Shown piece after piece: positions 8,110 to 16,917 of a stretch of DNA of 43,543 nt. The notes beneath the pieces were generated by a model. It did not search any database. It was given only the letters and a program-made list of their open reading frames with translations, and was not told the origin of the DNA. The DNA is taken from positions 1-43,543 of the forward strand of contig JACRCV010000045.1 in NCBI GenBank assembly GCA_016218825.1, written 5' to 3'. Source of the stretch: Deltaproteobacteria bacterium (GTDB lineage: Bacteria; Myxococcota; XYA12-FULL-58-9). Every line of letters starts with the position of its first letter. Within the stretch, counting starts at the first letter, position 1. Both the position numbers and the translations under genes were made by a program.

Positions 8110-9882
8110 TCAGAACACAAACCCCAGCCGCGCCTGCAAGGTGTACGCAGGATCGGCCCGGTCGGCAACGGTGATCTGTAGATCGGTGTTCTGATCCTTC
8201 CACAGCGCCCGCCCGGGGAAGAACACGCCGCCCTCGAGCTTCAGGTGGGCATGCGCCGCGAGATCGTAGCGCAGCGCCATGTCGACCTCGAAGCCCAGGT
8301 CCAGATCGCCCGCCGCCTTCGGCTCGCGGTTCTCGGCCCACAGCACGCCGTCGTTCTTGTTGGCGCGCGCCCAGAGCACGCCGAGGATCGCGGTCAGACG
8401 CGCGAGCGGCCGCACCCGGACCTTGGGTTGCACGTACTTCGAGTTGTACACCCCGCCCCGGGAGCGCAGCCCGGAGGCGTCGCCGCTCCAGACCCGCGCG
8501 GTGCGCGCCGCCAGGACCTCCTTATAAAGGAGCAGGCCGACGTTGTGATCCGGGTGCAGGGCGAAGCCCGAGAAGCTCGGATCGGTCGGGTCGTCGTCGC
8601 CCGGCGCGTAACCCACCTCCAGCAGCAGATCGAGGAGTTGGTCGTAGTAGCCACCCCGCGCCACACAGCCGAAGACGCCGATCTTCTTGGGGTTCTCGCC
8701 GGAGAGCGCGCTCGACCTGCCGGAGAGCCACAGGACCTCCGCCTCCAGCCCGCCGTGGCCGATGCGCAGATCGGCGTAGCCGTCGAGGATCCAAACGTCG
8801 GTCCGGGTGCCGCGCTGGCGGCGATTGACGACGTAGGCGCCCGCGACCACCCGATCGGTCGCGGCCACGATCCGGGCGTCCTCGTCCTTGTAGAGCAGGG
8901 CGCCGACCCACTGGTCGACGTCGTCGCGGTTGTCGGCGAGCTGGATCTGCGGCGCGCAGCTGCTGCAGGCGCGCTCCGAGTCGAGGGCGTCGGTGATCGC
9001 GTCGGCGACCAGCTTGTCGAACGCCAGCGCCAACGTCAGCGGCGACTTCACCGGCGCCGGGCGGCCGAGGATGCCGCGCACCACGTCCACCGGGCGGGTC
9101 GCGAACAGCACCCGGTCGTAGGTGGTCCCGTAGTGGTAGTCGCCGAAGTCCGCCTCGAGCCCGTCACCTTTGTTGGCGAGCAACCCCATCCCCCAGTGTC
9201 CCGGCTGGCGCCCGACCCGCAACAGCCCCAGCGGCAGCTTCACGTCCAACCAGGCGCGCCGCGCCGCGAACGTGTCCACCTCGGCGCCGAAGCGGTCATT
9301 CGCCGACGGCGCCCCGGCGAACGCCGGCGTCGACGCCAGCCCGGCGTTGTCGCCCCACACCACCCCCTCGAGGACGTCGAGGTCGAGCTGCAACACCGCG
9401 AGGTCTTCGTAGGCCACCTTCGGTGACAGCCGCAGGCCCTGCTCGAACCAGGTCGCGCGCTTCAACGCCCGCAGCCGGTCGGTCGCGTCGTCCTCGGGGC
9501 TCGAGCCGACGTCGGTGTAGTCTGCCTGCCCCAAGAACGGGTTGACGATCGTCGCGCCGCGGGCGCGGAAATAGCCCGACAGACTGTACGCAAACGGCAA
9601 CGCCGTGCTCGGCGGCGGCCCGCCCGGCGCGGTCGCCGCTGGCGGCGTCGGACCCGTGCTGGTCGCGTCGCTCGCGGTTGCCGGAACCGTGCCCTCCCCA
9701 CCCTGCGGTGCGGGGGCGCCGACGCTCTCGGGCGCCTCGCCGCTCGGCACCGCTCGTGCCCCGTCGACCGCCGGCGCTGCTTCACTGCCCGGCGTGCCCT
9801 CTTGGGCCGCGACCGGCGCGCCGCCGAGCGCGAGCGCGAACGCGAGGCAGCTCGTCCCGATGCTCCAGGTCTGCGCTCTCAT
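8110..9882 (-). CDS. Outer-membrane beta-barrel-type protein, TIGR04551-like (paralogue 2)
   Basis: A 590-residue exported protein. The signal peptide MRAQTWSIGTSCLAFALA... ends near AAQ, and an Ala/Pro/Gly linker of about 65 residues follows. The rest is a strand-rich body with RVGRQPGHWGMGLLAN and a C-terminus ending in Phe after alternating hydrophobics (LQARLGFVF), the usual OM-barrel recognition end. It is paralogous to the protein at 3122-4939. The ATG overlaps the stop codon of the upstream subtilase-like gene as ATGA, implying translational coupling. Function unknown; likely an OM pore or display scaffold linked to the neighbouring secreted proteins. Confidence 0.78.
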   Translation of the reverse strand: MRAQTWSIGTSCLAFALALGGAPVAAQEGTPGSEAAPAVDGARAVPSGEAPESVGAPAPQGGEGTVPATASDATSTGPTPPAATAPGGPPPSTALPFAYSLSGYFRARGATIVNPFLGQADYTDVGSSPEDDATDRLRALKRATWFEQGLRLSPKVAYEDLAVLQLDLDVLEGVVWGDNAGLASTPAFAGAPSANDRFGAEVDTFAARRAWLDVKLPLGLLRVGRQPGHWGMGLLANKGDGLEADFGDYHYGTTYDRVLFATRPVDVVRGILGRPAPVKSPLTLALAFDKLVADAITDALDSERACSSCAPQIQLADNRDDVDQWVGALLYKDEDARIVAATDRVVAGAYVVNRRQRGTRTDVWILDGYADLRIGHGGLEAEVLWLSGRSSALSGENPKKIGVFGCVARGGYYDQLLDLLLEVGYAPGDDDPTDPSFSGFALHPDHNVGLLLYKEVLAARTARVWSGDASGLRSRGGVYNSKYVQPKVRVRPLARLTAILGVLWARANKNDGVLWAENREPKAAGDLDLGFEVDMALRYDLAAHAHLKLEGGVFFPGRALWKDQNTDLQITVADRADPAYTLQARLGFVF

Positions 9883-12800
9883 GCTCTCGGTCGCCTCCGG
9901 AGCACGAGGACCACCGCGAGCACCGCCAACAGCGACGGCGACAGCTCGCGGCAGCAACAACCGTCGCAGACCTCGGGCGGCGGCGTCGGTGGTGGCGGGA
10001 TCACGATGGTCGGGTCGGGGGTGTGGTAGTTGCCGGTGTTCCTGGCGTCGTGGCGGAAGCTCGACCACTGGACGTTGCCGGTCGCCCTGCCCTCGAGCTC
10101 GTAGACGAAGAGCGCGCCGGCGCGGGTGACGACCGCCATCTCCAACAGGCCGTCGCCGTCCATGTCGCCGAGCGCCGGGGTCGCGATCTGCCACTGACCG
10201 GTGAACTTCGGCCAGCCGGCGGGCACCGTGCCGTCGGCGCGCCAGGCGTGGACCACGAAGGTGGCGCTGCTGTTGATGAGCTCGGCCTCACCGTCGCCGT
10301 CGACGTCGGCGACCAGCGGGTTCAAGAAGAACTGCAGATCCTCCATCACCTGCGGGAAGCCGGCGAGCATCTCGCCGGTCGCGGTGCTCCAGCCCGAGAC
10401 CTGATGGTCGAAGTCGGCGCGCACCCCGTCGTACTGCAGGTTGTTGACGAACTGCGAGCCGGCGGTGCCGAGGAAGTAGTCGAGGACGCCGTCGCCGTCG
10501 AGGTCGGCGAAGGTCCCAGAGTCGATCATCGCCAACGACGAGGGCTCGCCGGAGTTGGAGTCGGCGCCGTAGTAGCCGTAGTAGCTCTTCAGCTCGCGGT
10601 AGGCGCTGACCGCCGAGCTGAAGCTGTCGAAGCCGTCGTGGTGGAACAGGCGGCCGAAGTCGGCGATGGCGGCGGCGCCGATCTCGAGCTTGCCGTCGCC
10701 GTCGAGATCGGCGAGCACCGGCGAGCCCGGCGTGCCCTCGCCGACGTAGGGCAGCGCGTTCGGGTAGCCGCCGACCATCTGAATCGGGAAGCAGCGCCGG
10801 CGGTTGAAGTCGTCGCCGCAGTCGGCGCGGTAGGCGACCGGCCGGAGGGCGGCCTTGTCGTAGGTGAAGGCGTGCACCAGCGAGATCTGTTCGTTGATCG
10901 CCTCGTTGGTGCCGACCACCACCTCGAGGTTGCCGTCGTTGTCGAGATCGCCCACCGCCGGCGACGAGACGATGCGACGCACCTGACCCACGGGGTTGCC
11001 CTCGTAGGGCAGGCGCAAGAACGGCTTGCTCAAGTCGCTCGGATCGCGCGGGCCGCTGACCGGGAAGCCGGCGAGCACGCTGCCGTCCGGCCGGATCGCG
11101 GTGACCTGCTGATCGAGGGTCGCGACGACGATCTCCAGGCGAGCGTCGCCGTCCAGGTCGGCGAGCACCGGCGCCGCGAACACCCCGAGCTCGATGAACG
11201 CGTCCCGGCCGGTGACGCTCCCCGCCGCTTGCCCGGTGGCGTCGACCGGGAAGCCGGGCTTCAGCGCGCCGGCGGCGGTGAACGCGTAGACCTCGCCGTC
11301 CAAGGTCGCCGCGACCACGTCGACGACGCCGTCGCCCTCCAGGTCGGCGACCGCGACCGCGGCCAACACCGCGCTCGGCACGTCGGCGGCGAGCTCGTCG
11401 CCGCTCCCGGCGACCCCGTCGGGCCCGAGCACGTAGCCCCGCCCGGTCGGGTGGCGGACGACGCGCCCGGCGTTGGTGCGCACCGGCCAGCCGGCGAGCT
11501 CGGTCGCCTCGGCGGTGAACGCGTGCACCAGGCCGTTGTCGTCGCCGAGCACCAGCTCCATGCGACCGTCGCCGTCCAGGTCGAAGAGCTTCGGCGACGA
11601 GGTCCCGGCGCCGCCGAGCTGCAGCGGGAAGCCCGGCTTCCAGGTGGCGTCGTGATGGACGTAGACCGTCTTGCGGCTCTCGCCCTTGCCGACCGCGTCC
11701 TCGACCCGGAGCCTCAAGGTCACGGTGTAGCGGTTGACCTTCTTCGCCTTGGTGACGTTGTCGTCGACCACGCCGCGGTCGAGCCGGGTGTTGTAGCTCT
11801 CGACCCGGGCGTCGGCGTCGAGCTCGCTCTCGGCAGCCGCCGGCGACCAGGTCGCGAGCACCCCCGAGGCCGGGAGGGTCCCGGTCGCGATCGAATGCCA
11901 GACCCCCGCGCTCACGGCGGCGGCGCTGTCGTCCGGATCGAGGCCGACGGCGTACTCCAAGGTCCAGGTGCCCCCGCCGCGCCGACTCGTTGCGGTGCCG
12001 GTGATGTCGACCGGGCCCTTCTCGGGATCCAGGAGCGCGAACCACGTCGGGGTGAGGAGGTCGGCGGCCGGCGGTATCCGGTCGTCGAGGATCAGATCCA
12101 CGGCCTTCCTGGCGTTCAGCCGCCCGTAGCCGAAGTGTGCTTCCCAGCCTTCCTTCGACGGGTAGCGATCTTTGTCGTAGTTCGGATGCCCTGGCCGTGA
12201 GGTCGGCAGGTCGATGTCGTCGACGGCGTTGACGAAGATCTGATGGATCTCGGACCCCGACAGCGGCGCTTGCCCGGCGTCGATCCGGTCCGCCATCGCG
12301 CTCGCCACCAGGCCCGCGACCCCGGAGGTGACACCGGTCGCGCCCGACGAGCAACCGTCGGACGGCGCCGACAGCAGCAGCTTGCCGCCGAAGTTGGTGC
12401 AGTTGGAGAAGTTCAGGAAGGTCTTCGACTGGTTGATGCTCTCGGCGTCGGCGCGGATCGCGTGCACGTACTCGGTGTGCTCGACGGCGCCGGGGTAGTT
12501 CTGGTGCTGCGCGGTCTCGTCGGCCGCCGACACCACGTTGATGATGCCCTTGGCGAAGGCGTATTCGATCGCGGCGTGCGCGAACGCGGTGTTGGTGATC
12601 CCACCCACCGCGCTCTGCAGGACCTTGGCGCCCGAGTCGATGGCGAACACCACGCCCGCGGCCCAGTTGTTGGAGTCACAGACGAACGAGTCGCCGACCC
12701 GAACCTCGATGAGCGAGCAGTTGGGGCAGACCCCGGGAGCGTCGACGCCGTTGTTGGCCTCGGCGGTCGAGTCCTTGCCTTCGCCGGTGCCGTGCCCGAA

Positions 12801-13625
12801 GTCGGTGTCGTCGAAGGGGTTGTTGTCGTCCCAGAGGAAGTCCCAACCGGCGATGTCGTCGGCGTAGCCGTTGCCGTCATCGTCGACGCCGTCGGAGAAC
12901 ACGCAGAGGAGATCGCCGGGCTCGAGGATGTTGTTCTTCAGATCCAGGCGGCCGCCACCGAGCTCGGCGCTGGCGTTGTTGAAGGGCCAGTAGCAGTCAC
13001 CGAGGAGTGGGTCGTCGGGGGTGCTGGCGTTCTTCGGCACCCGCGGATCGTCGGCGTAGTCCTGGACGTTGAACACGCAGTCCTTGTTGTGGTCGTAGGG
13101 GTCGGCGCCCGGGCAGCGCACGTCGTCGCCGGCCTGCCGCCCCGCGGTGCCACTGCCGTTTGCGGCCTGCGGCAGCGGCAGCTCGTCGCGGTTGAGGTGA
13201 AACTTGTTCTGCAGATCGCGGTCCTGCCAGCGGACTCCGGAGTCGAGCACCGCGATGGTGACGTCGAAGCGCCCGGTGGTGCGTTGCCACGCCTTGTCGG
13301 CGTGGATGCCGGTGCCGAGGCCGAGCTCGACCGGCTCGGCGAGGCGGTTGCGGAACCGGGCCGGGATGTAGGAGATCAGCTCCCACATCGCCCCGAGGCA
13401 ACTGCCGCGGGCGGCGTCCCACGAGCAGACGTCCTTGTCGTTGCACTCGGTGGGGTTGGTGATCGAGACGCAGCGCAGGAGGTCGTCAGGGCAGTCGGCG
13501 GGCACGTCGGCGAAACCGTCCGCGGAGTCGTCGTCACAGCCGGAGCTGACGAGCGGCAGCGGCACGGTCGCAAACGCCGGCGCGGCGGCCAACAAGACGG
13601 CGAGCGGCAACAGCCTACACAACAT
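9879..13625 (-). CDS. Subtilase (S8)-like / FG-GAP repeat surface protein with degenerate active site and MYXO-CTERM-like tail
   Basis: A 1248-residue exported protein; signal peptide MLCRLLPLAVLLAAAPAFA. Residues about 120-450 form a peptidase-S8 fold: Asp128 in IAVLDSGV and His278 in FGHGTGEG. The catalytic-Ser motif reads GATGVTSGVAG, putting Thr430 where Ser is expected, and the oxyanion Asn position (VVSAADE) is Glu370, so proteolysis is doubtful. A beta-sandwich-like spacer follows, then about eight FG-GAP/VCBS-type repeats with DLDGDGxxE calcium loops (a propeller). The C-terminus is Pro-rich, then CDGCCC, a hydrophobic helix and RRRPRA, resembling a MYXO-CTERM sorting signal. GGAGG sits five bases before the ATG. 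It is first gene of a five-gene operon and divergent from the kinase. Confidence 0.85.
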   Translation of the reverse strand: MLCRLLPLAVLLAAAPAFATVPLPLVSSGCDDDSADGFADVPADCPDDLLRCVSITNPTECNDKDVCSWDAARGSCLGAMWELISYIPARFRNRLAEPVELGLGTGIHADKAWQRTTGRFDVTIAVLDSGVRWQDRDLQNKFHLNRDELPLPQAANGSGTAGRQAGDDVRCPGADPYDHNKDCVFNVQDYADDPRVPKNASTPDDPLLGDCYWPFNNASAELGGGRLDLKNNILEPGDLLCVFSDGVDDDGNGYADDIAGWDFLWDDNNPFDDTDFGHGTGEGKDSTAEANNGVDAPGVCPNCSLIEVRVGDSFVCDSNNWAAGVVFAIDSGAKVLQSAVGGITNTAFAHAAIEYAFAKGIINVVSAADETAQHQNYPGAVEHTEYVHAIRADAESINQSKTFLNFSNCTNFGGKLLLSAPSDGCSSGATGVTSGVAGLVASAMADRIDAGQAPLSGSEIHQIFVNAVDDIDLPTSRPGHPNYDKDRYPSKEGWEAHFGYGRLNARKAVDLILDDRIPPAADLLTPTWFALLDPEKGPVDITGTATSRRGGGTWTLEYAVGLDPDDSAAAVSAGVWHSIATGTLPASGVLATWSPAAAESELDADARVESYNTRLDRGVVDDNVTKAKKVNRYTVTLRLRVEDAVGKGESRKTVYVHHDATWKPGFPLQLGGAGTSSPKLFDLDGDGRMELVLGDDNGLVHAFTAEATELAGWPVRTNAGRVVRHPTGRGYVLGPDGVAGSGDELAADVPSAVLAAVAVADLEGDGVVDVVAATLDGEVYAFTAAGALKPGFPVDATGQAAGSVTGRDAFIELGVFAAPVLADLDGDARLEIVVATLDQQVTAIRPDGSVLAGFPVSGPRDPSDLSKPFLRLPYEGNPVGQVRRIVSSPAVGDLDNDGNLEVVVGTNEAINEQISLVHAFTYDKAALRPVAYRADCGDDFNRRRCFPIQMVGGYPNALPYVGEGTPGSPVLADLDGDGKLEIGAAAIADFGRLFHHDGFDSFSSAVSAYRELKSYYGYYGADSNSGEPSSLAMIDSGTFADLDGDGVLDYFLGTAGSQFVNNLQYDGVRADFDHQVSGWSTATGEMLAGFPQVMEDLQFFLNPLVADVDGDGEAELINSSATFVVHAWRADGTVPAGWPKFTGQWQIATPALGDMDGDGLLEMAVVTRAGALFVYELEGRATGNVQWSSFRHDARNTGNYHTPDPTIVIPPPPTPPPEVCDGCCCRELSPSLLAVLAVVLVLRRRPRA

Positions 13626-13832
13626 TCGCGCCTCCAACTCAGGGACCGCCGGGCTCTCGCCCGCCCCCGAACGGGCGGGGGAACACCCTGGATTTGCGGG
13701 AAATCTCGGGCGCGCGCACCATGGCGCAAGCGGCCGCCGGTCGTCAAGGTCCGCAAGGCGGGTGCGACGCGTACGCGCCGCGACGCGAGTCGTTAGCAAA
13801 TACCCGAGGTTGCGCGCTAAGATGACTCCCGC
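13626..13832. promoter_or_regulatory. Divergent intergenic region, subtilase-like gene and Ser/Thr kinase
   Basis: This 207-bp region must hold promoters for both divergent genes. Toward the kinase there is a TAAGAT -10-like hexamer at 13818-13823, only nine bases before the ATG, with TTAGCA at 13793-13798 (19-bp spacer) as a weak -35. No Shine-Dalgarno is visible, so a leaderless kinase mRNA is possible. A GC-rich hairpin (13660-13666 with 13673-13679, 7-bp stem) lies about 35 bp upstream of the subtilase-like start. The sequence around it resembles the right half of the repeat at 33285-33439. Confidence 0.3.
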
Positions 13833-15956
13833 ATGGCCGCACCGGTTCGCCTCGGCCGCTACATCCTGGAGCGCCGCCTCGCCGTGGGAGGGATGGCGGA
13901 GGTGTTCCTTGGCCGGGTGTCCGGGGCCGCGGGCTTCGAGAAGCGCGTGGTCATCAAGCGCATCCTGCCGATGTTCACCGCCGACGAGCAGTACGTCCGC
14001 CTCCTGGTCAACGAGGCCAAGATCGCGTCGCAGATGACGCACCCGAACCTGGTCGAGGTGTTCGGCTTCGAGCAGATCGAGGGGCAGTATTGCCTGATCA
14101 TGGAATACCTCGAGGGTCACAACCTCCGGTTGGTGATCGAGCAGAGCTCGCGGATCACCCACAAGCCGCCGCTCGCGATCGCGGCGTGGATGGTGGCCGA
14201 GGCCGCCGCCGGGTTGCACTACGCCCACACCGCCACCAACGCCCAGGGGGTGGCGCTCAACGTCGTGCACCGCGACATCTCGCCGGAGAACATCATCGTC
14301 ACCAGCCACGGCCACGTGAAGGTCGTGGACTTCGGGGTCGCGAAGCACGACCACGCCGGCACCCGCACCGGCTCCGGCGTGGTGATGGGCAAGGCCGGTT
14401 ACATGGCCCCGGAGCAGGCCGAGGCGCGCCGGGTCGACGCCCGCAGCGACATCTTCTCGCTCGGCGCGGTGCTCTACGAGATGATCACCCTGGTGGCGCC
14501 GTTTCGCCGCCGCACCTTCCTGGAGACGATCTCCGCGGTGCGCGAGGCCCGCTACCGCCCGGTGCGCGAGCACCGGCGCGACGTGCCCCCCGAGCTCGAG
14601 GACATCATCGACCTGATGCTGGCCAAGGACGCGGCCGGCAGGTTCCGGGACGCCGAGGCGGTGTCGGTGGCGCTGCGCCAGTGGCTCGGGCCGTTGACCA
14701 GCGTCCCCGCGGAGGAGACCCGCGATTTCATCTCCGGCCTGTTCTCGACCACCACGGTCACGCCCGGCGCGCCCTATCAGCTGCTCGACTCCGACGAGGT
14801 GTCGCTCTCCGGCGATCTGGTGAAGCCGGAGGTGGAGATCGATCACCACACCTACCGGATCTTGCGCGACGGCCACGACACCGACGAGAACCTCAACGAC
14901 ACGCCGCGCAACGACACCCCGCGCGCCGAGCCGCCGCGCAACGACAAGACCATCGCCCTCGGCAAGCCGACGCCGGTCCCGGGATTGCTCCTCGAGCAGC
15001 TGTCGCTCGGCGCCACCGAGCCGCGAGCGATGGCGCAGATCGTCGCCGGCCCCGGGGCGTGGTCACCGCCGAAGACCTCGCGCTGGCCGCAGGTCGTCCT
15101 CGGGGTCACGTTGCTCGTCGCCGCCGCGATCGGCACGGTGATCGTGGTGCGCGGCCTCCGGCAGTCCTCCGCCACCGCGCCACGGCGGGTCAGCGTCGAC
15201 GAGCCGGCCAAGACCGGCGGCGCAGAGCCCATCCCGACGCCTCCTGCCAGGACCGGCCAGCTGCGCCTGACCACGAGCCCGTCGGGCGCGTCGGTGAGCA
15301 TCGACAGCAAGAGCGTCGGCCTCGTCACCCCGGCGACCATCGACAACATCGATCTGAAGGTCGGCCACGTGGTCCGCATCGAGCGCCCGGGTTATCGCCC
15401 GGTGACGCAGCCGCTGATCTTCACGCCCGAGGACGGCGACAACGTCAGCTGGTTCGTGACCCTGAGCAAGATCGAAGAGCGCGAGCGCCCGCCGGCCAAG
15501 GCCAGCCCCGCGCCCGCGCCGCGCGCCTCCAAGGCCAACCCCGCCTTCCTCGGCCTGGAGACCGACCCGGTCACCGACGCCTTCATCGACGGCAAGCGCA
15601 TCGGCACCACGCCGCTCGCCGATGTCCGCGTCGCCCCCGGGCGCCACACCCTCGGGCTGCGAACCCCGGACTTCGGCATGCTGCAGACCAGCGAGCTCGA
15701 GCTGCAACCCGGCGAGAAGACCACCCGCCGCGTCACCCTGCGCAAGGGCAAGCTGGCGCTCGACGTTCGGCCGTGGGCGGTGGTCTACCTCTGCGGCAAG
15801 AAGATCGGCACCACGCCGGTGCCACCGCTCTCGGTTTACGAGGGCTCGTGCACCCTGAAGCTCGTCAACCCCGAGGTCGGCGTCACCCGCGAGCTCCCGG
15901 TCACCATCAGGACCGACGAGCGCACCAACGTCATCGAGAATCTCGAGAAGCACTAG
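13833..15956 (+). CDS. Hanks-type Ser/Thr protein kinase with transmembrane helix and PEGA repeats
   Basis: A 707-residue membrane kinase. The kinase domain covers about residues 8-285, with a Gly-rich loop (LAVGGMAEV), catalytic Lys42, helix-C Glu61, HRDISPEN (Asp148), DFG (Asp166) and APE (192-194); all key residues are present, so it should be active. A low-complexity linker (NDTPRNDTPRAEPPRND) leads to one transmembrane helix at about 421-439. Three extracytoplasmic PEGA domains follow, at roughly 475-530, 560-625 and 637-700, of the kind linked to envelope binding. This layout is common in myxobacteria. The gene is divergent from the envelope operon at 9879-13625, so it may sense or regulate envelope state. 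Targets are unknown. Confidence 0.93.
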   Translation: MAAPVRLGRYILERRLAVGGMAEVFLGRVSGAAGFEKRVVIKRILPMFTADEQYVRLLVNEAKIASQMTHPNLVEVFGFEQIEGQYCLIMEYLEGHNLRLVIEQSSRITHKPPLAIAAWMVAEAAAGLHYAHTATNAQGVALNVVHRDISPENIIVTSHGHVKVVDFGVAKHDHAGTRTGSGVVMGKAGYMAPEQAEARRVDARSDIFSLGAVLYEMITLVAPFRRRTFLETISAVREARYRPVREHRRDVPPELEDIIDLMLAKDAAGRFRDAEAVSVALRQWLGPLTSVPAEETRDFISGLFSTTTVTPGAPYQLLDSDEVSLSGDLVKPEVEIDHHTYRILRDGHDTDENLNDTPRNDTPRAEPPRNDKTIALGKPTPVPGLLLEQLSLGATEPRAMAQIVAGPGAWSPPKTSRWPQVVLGVTLLVAAAIGTVIVVRGLRQSSATAPRRVSVDEPAKTGGAEPIPTPPARTGQLRLTTSPSGASVSIDSKSVGLVTPATIDNIDLKVGHVVRIERPGYRPVTQPLIFTPEDGDNVSWFVTLSKIEERERPPAKASPAPAPRASKANPAFLGLETDPVTDAFIDGKRIGTTPLADVRVAPGRHTLGLRTPDFGMLQTSELELQPGEKTTRRVTLRKGKLALDVRPWAVVYLCGKKIGTTPVPPLSVYEGSCTLKLVNPEVGVTRELPVTIRTDERTNVIENLEKH

Positions 15957-16136
15957 GTAACGACCTGCAGGGACCTCGGACACGGCCACGCGAGCAGCGC
16001 GGCCGACGCTGCAAACAACAACTACTGCTTGTTCGTGCGGTCACTGCCCTGCTCGACTCACCGCGGAGCTGCCGCCGTAGGCGGCGCGCCAAGTGACGGC
16101 CGCATCGAATACGGCTATATTGGGCTCGAGGACGCG
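15957..16136. other. Intergenic region with hairpin after the kinase gene
   Basis: The region contains an imperfect inverted repeat at 15983-16005 (CGGC-CA-CGCG, loop AGCAG, CGCG-GCCG). It could fold as an 8-bp stem with a two-base bulge. There is no T-run, so it is only a weak terminator candidate. The rest holds no gene I can support; the promoter for the small gene at 16137 presumably lies here. Confidence 0.3.
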
Positions 16137-16340
16137 ATGGATCACGAACTGCAGGCCCAGGAACTCCACGACGCGCGGCTGCGCGCCATGTCGCCGGCCG
16201 AGAAGCTCCGTCAGCTGAACAGTCTGCTGGCCTTCGCCTGGAGCGTAAAACGCGGCGCGCTCGCGGCCCAGCATCCGGCGTGGAGCGGCCGACAACTCGA
16301 CGCGGCGGCTCGCGAGGCGTTCCTCTATGGCCGGACATGA
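16137..16340 (+). CDS. Small protein upstream of a nucleotidyltransferase
   Basis: A 67-residue soluble protein of unrecognised family, predicted to be mostly helical (MDHELQAQELHDARLRAMSP..., ending FLYGRT). The ATG at 16137 has GAGGA four bases upstream; the open frame extends further up, but without a ribosome-binding site. It overlaps the next gene by 14 bp, so the two are co-translated. Its size and its place directly before a nucleotidyltransferase-fold protein fit an antitoxin-like or accessory partner. That is inference only. Confidence 0.6.
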   Translation: MDHELQAQELHDARLRAMSPAEKLRQLNSLLAFAWSVKRGALAAQHPAWSGRQLDAAAREAFLYGRT

Positions 16341-16917
16341 TCTCTTCGACTGCTTCGTCGCCCCCCTCGCCCGCGCCGCCATCGAGCATTTCGTCACCGG
16401 CTCCGTCGCCGCCATGGTGTACGGCGAACCGCGGCTGACTCTCGACATCGATATCGTCATTCACCTGGATGGTGCGAAGGTTGACGCGCTGTGCGCCGCA
16501 TTCCCGCTCGAGCGGTACTACTGCCCGCCGCCCGAGGTCATCCGCGTCGAGATTGCGCGGGAGAGTCGCGGCCACTTCAACCTCATCCACCACGAGACCG
16601 GGTTGAAGGCAGCCTGCTATCCGCTCGGTCACGACGAGCTTCACATCTGGGCTTTGGCCCATTGCCTGACCGTTGAATTGGACGGCGAACGGACCATGCA
16701 GGTGGCGCCGGCAGAGTACGTCCTGGTCCGCAAGCTGGAGTACTACCGGGCGGGTGGCTCCGAGAAGCACCTGCGCGACATCGACGCCATGCTGCGCATC
16801 TCCGGTGGCACGATTGACCTGGCCTTGGTGCGCGCCCAGGCCGAACCGTTGGGCCTGACGGCGTCGCTCGACGACGTTCTGAAGCGGCGAGCGGACTCGA
16901 CGCCGAGCCGACGCTAG
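16327..16917 (+). CDS. Nucleotidyltransferase-fold protein (AbiEii/DUF6036-like)
   Basis: A 196-residue protein with the DNA-polymerase-beta-type nucleotidyltransferase signature: VTGSVAAMVYGEPRLT (Gly-Ser) followed by LDIDIVI (Asp-x-Asp) at about residues 24-48. A third acidic position cannot be assigned with confidence. The body matches the general layout of small NTases of the AbiEii/MenT-like groups, including a late LVRKLEYYRAGGSEKHLRDI segment. It overlaps the 67-residue gene by 14 bp. The pair may be a toxin-antitoxin or abortive-infection module. Its stop codon lies inside a duplicated fragment of the sigma54-activator gene, which suggests insertion or rearrangement here. Confidence 0.72.
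   Translation: MAGHDLFDCFVAPLARAAIEHFVTGSVAAMVYGEPRLTLDIDIVIHLDGAKVDALCAAFPLERYYCPPPEVIRVEIARESRGHFNLIHHETGLKAACYPLGHDELHIWALAHCLTVELDGERTMQVAPAEYVLVRKLEYYRAGGSEKHLRDIDAMLRISGGTIDLALVRAQAEPLGLTASLDDVLKRRADSTPSRR

Noticed and set aside
9678-12354. Long open frames on both strands overlapping the FG-GAP region
   Set aside because: They are out of frame with the real gene and give Arg/Gly-rich or Val/Gly-rich products; only the minus frame ending at 9879 has FG-GAP and S8 motifs.
13626-14876. N-terminal extension of the subtilase-like frame up to 14876
   Set aside because: It runs antisense through the kinase gene. The ATG at 13625 has GGAGG and begins a perfect signal peptide.
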